Of a stretch of 5,309 nucleotides of DNA, positions 4,683-5,309 are shown in pieces. Under the pieces are notes generated by a model. It was not told where the DNA came from and did no database searches. It was given only the letters and a program-made list of their open reading frames with translations. The stretch spans positions 1 through 5,309 of the forward strand of contig DAOVHN010000211.1 of the NCBI GenBank assembly GCA_030671915.1, in the 5' to 3' direction. Source of the DNA: Pseudomonadota bacterium. GTDB taxonomy: Bacteria > Pseudomonadota > Alphaproteobacteria > UBA8366 > JADFVY01. The number at the start of each line of letters is the position of its first letter. Positions within the stretch are counted from its first letter, which is position 1. A program made the translations under genes and the position numbers.

Positions 4683-5309
4683 GCTTTTTTCCTTTTGAAA
4701 ATAACCAGATCAAGCAGCAGCACGGTCACCACCGAGATCAGGAACACGAAGCTGCCCACCGCATTGGTCTTCGGGTTCAGTCCGGTGCGCAGCATGCTCC
4801 AGATCTCCACCGGCAGGGTCACGTCGAAGCGGCTGACCATGAAGGCGATGATGAACTCGTCCCACGAAAAGGTCACCGACAGGAAGAAGCTGGCGAACAG
4901 GGCCGGCCACAGCATCGGCACGGAAACCAGCGTCAAAACCTGCCATTCCCGCGCCCCCAGATCGCGCGCCGCGCGCTCTATATTGGCCTGGTGCGCCCCC
5001 ATCTGGCTGTAAATGATCGCGAAGCAGAGCGGCAGATTGATGACCACATGCCCGATGCCGATGGTCAGCAGCGATTTGGGTATGCCGAACGCGTTGAAGG
5101 TGATCAGCAACCCCATGGCGACGATCAGGTAGCTGACGGTCAGCGGCGCCATCAGAAGCCCCTGGATGGCGCCCGAGAAGGGCAGCCGGTGGCGGGCCAG
5201 CGCGTAAGCCGCCAGGAACCCCAGCAGCACCGCCAGGGCCGCGGACAGCACCGCCACCAGGATTGAATTCAACAGCGCGTCCATCAACCGCGTGTCGGCG
5301 AACACGGCC
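4679..5309 (-). CDS. ABC transporter inner-membrane permease, PotC-like, 5' truncated by window edge
   Basis: The frame is open to the window end and lacks roughly the first 50-60 residues of a usual 260-270 aa protein; the GTG at 5305-5303 is inside the frame and is not a convincing start. Several membrane helices are visible: ILVAVLSAALAVLLGFLAAY, APLTVSYLIVAMGLLITF, IGHVVINLPLCFAIIY, PALFASFFLSVTFSW and SFVFLISVVTVLLLDLVIF. The cytoplasmic EAA loop reads ERAARDLGAREWQVLTLVSVP, the coupling helix that contacts the ATPase. DEFIIAFMVSRFDVTLPVEIW near the C-terminus is characteristic of PotC/PotI-type permeases. The ending KRKKA is cytoplasmic. It is translationally coupled to the ATPase gene by a GTGA stop/start overlap. 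A PotB-like partner and the binding protein are expected beyond 5309. Confidence 0.92.
   Translation of the reverse strand, partial: AVFADTRLMDALLNSILVAVLSAALAVLLGFLAAYALARHRLPFSGAIQGLLMAPLTVSYLIVAMGLLITFNAFGIPKSLLTIGIGHVVINLPLCFAIIYSQMGAHQANIERAARDLGAREWQVLTLVSVPMLWPALFASFFLSVTFSWDEFIIAFMVSRFDVTLPVEIWSMLRTGLNPKTNAVGSFVFLISVVTVLLLDLVIFKRKKA

Noticed and set aside
3750..5012. 420-aa plus-strand open frame
   Set aside because: It is a shadow of the ATPase and permease genes: His/Arg/Pro-rich low-complexity translation with no domain motifs, while the opposite strand carries full ABC motifs.
1..5309. CRISPR arrays, tRNA/rRNA genes, insertion sequences
   Set aside because: No regularly spaced repeats, tRNA-like cloverleaf, rRNA sequence or transposase motif was seen on either strand.

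Overview
The window is high-GC DNA with proteobacterial-type gene content. An alphaproteobacterium (for example Rhodospirillales-like) is the best guess from the polyamine-type ABC transporter, the PuuB-like FAD oxidoreductase and codon use, but no taxonomic marker is present. It has three parts.

Left flank (1-1579, + strand): the 3' two-thirds of an FAD-dependent amine oxidoreductase (PuuB/DadA-type), followed after 8 nt by a complete MBL-fold metallohydrolase. Right flank (3621-5309, - strand): a complete PotA-like ABC ATPase preceded by a PotC-like permease that runs off the window. The two are translationally coupled by a GTGA overlap. Together the flanks look like an uptake-plus-oxidation locus for a polyamine or related amine.

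Centre (about 1750-3624, + strand): a compact four-gene cassette of visibly lower GC. It encodes a 61-aa Cys-containing hydrophilic protein, a 188-aa ECF sigma factor with a Cys-bearing C-terminal tail, a 165-aa DGC-domain (putative zinc-binding) protein and a 68-aa two-helix membrane protein. The two halves of the cassette each start with a near-identical ECF-type promoter candidate (TGTAAC, 17 nt, CGTC then A-rich), at 1781-1810 and 2774-2803. This suggests that the sigma factor drives both its own operon and the DGC/membrane-protein operon. No classical membrane anti-sigma factor is present, so the DGC protein, the small Cys proteins or the sigma tail itself are candidates for the sensor. 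A strong dyad overlaps the sigma gene's Shine-Dalgarno and could add translational control.

Between the MBL gene and the cassette (about 1616-1750, - strand) lies a frameshifted remnant of the C-terminal TOBE region of an ABC ATPase. It is clearly related to, but diverged from, the intact ATPase on the other side of the cassette. With the GC contrast and the zero-length junction at 3621-3624, this suggests that the cassette was inserted into, or exchanged within, a transporter locus.
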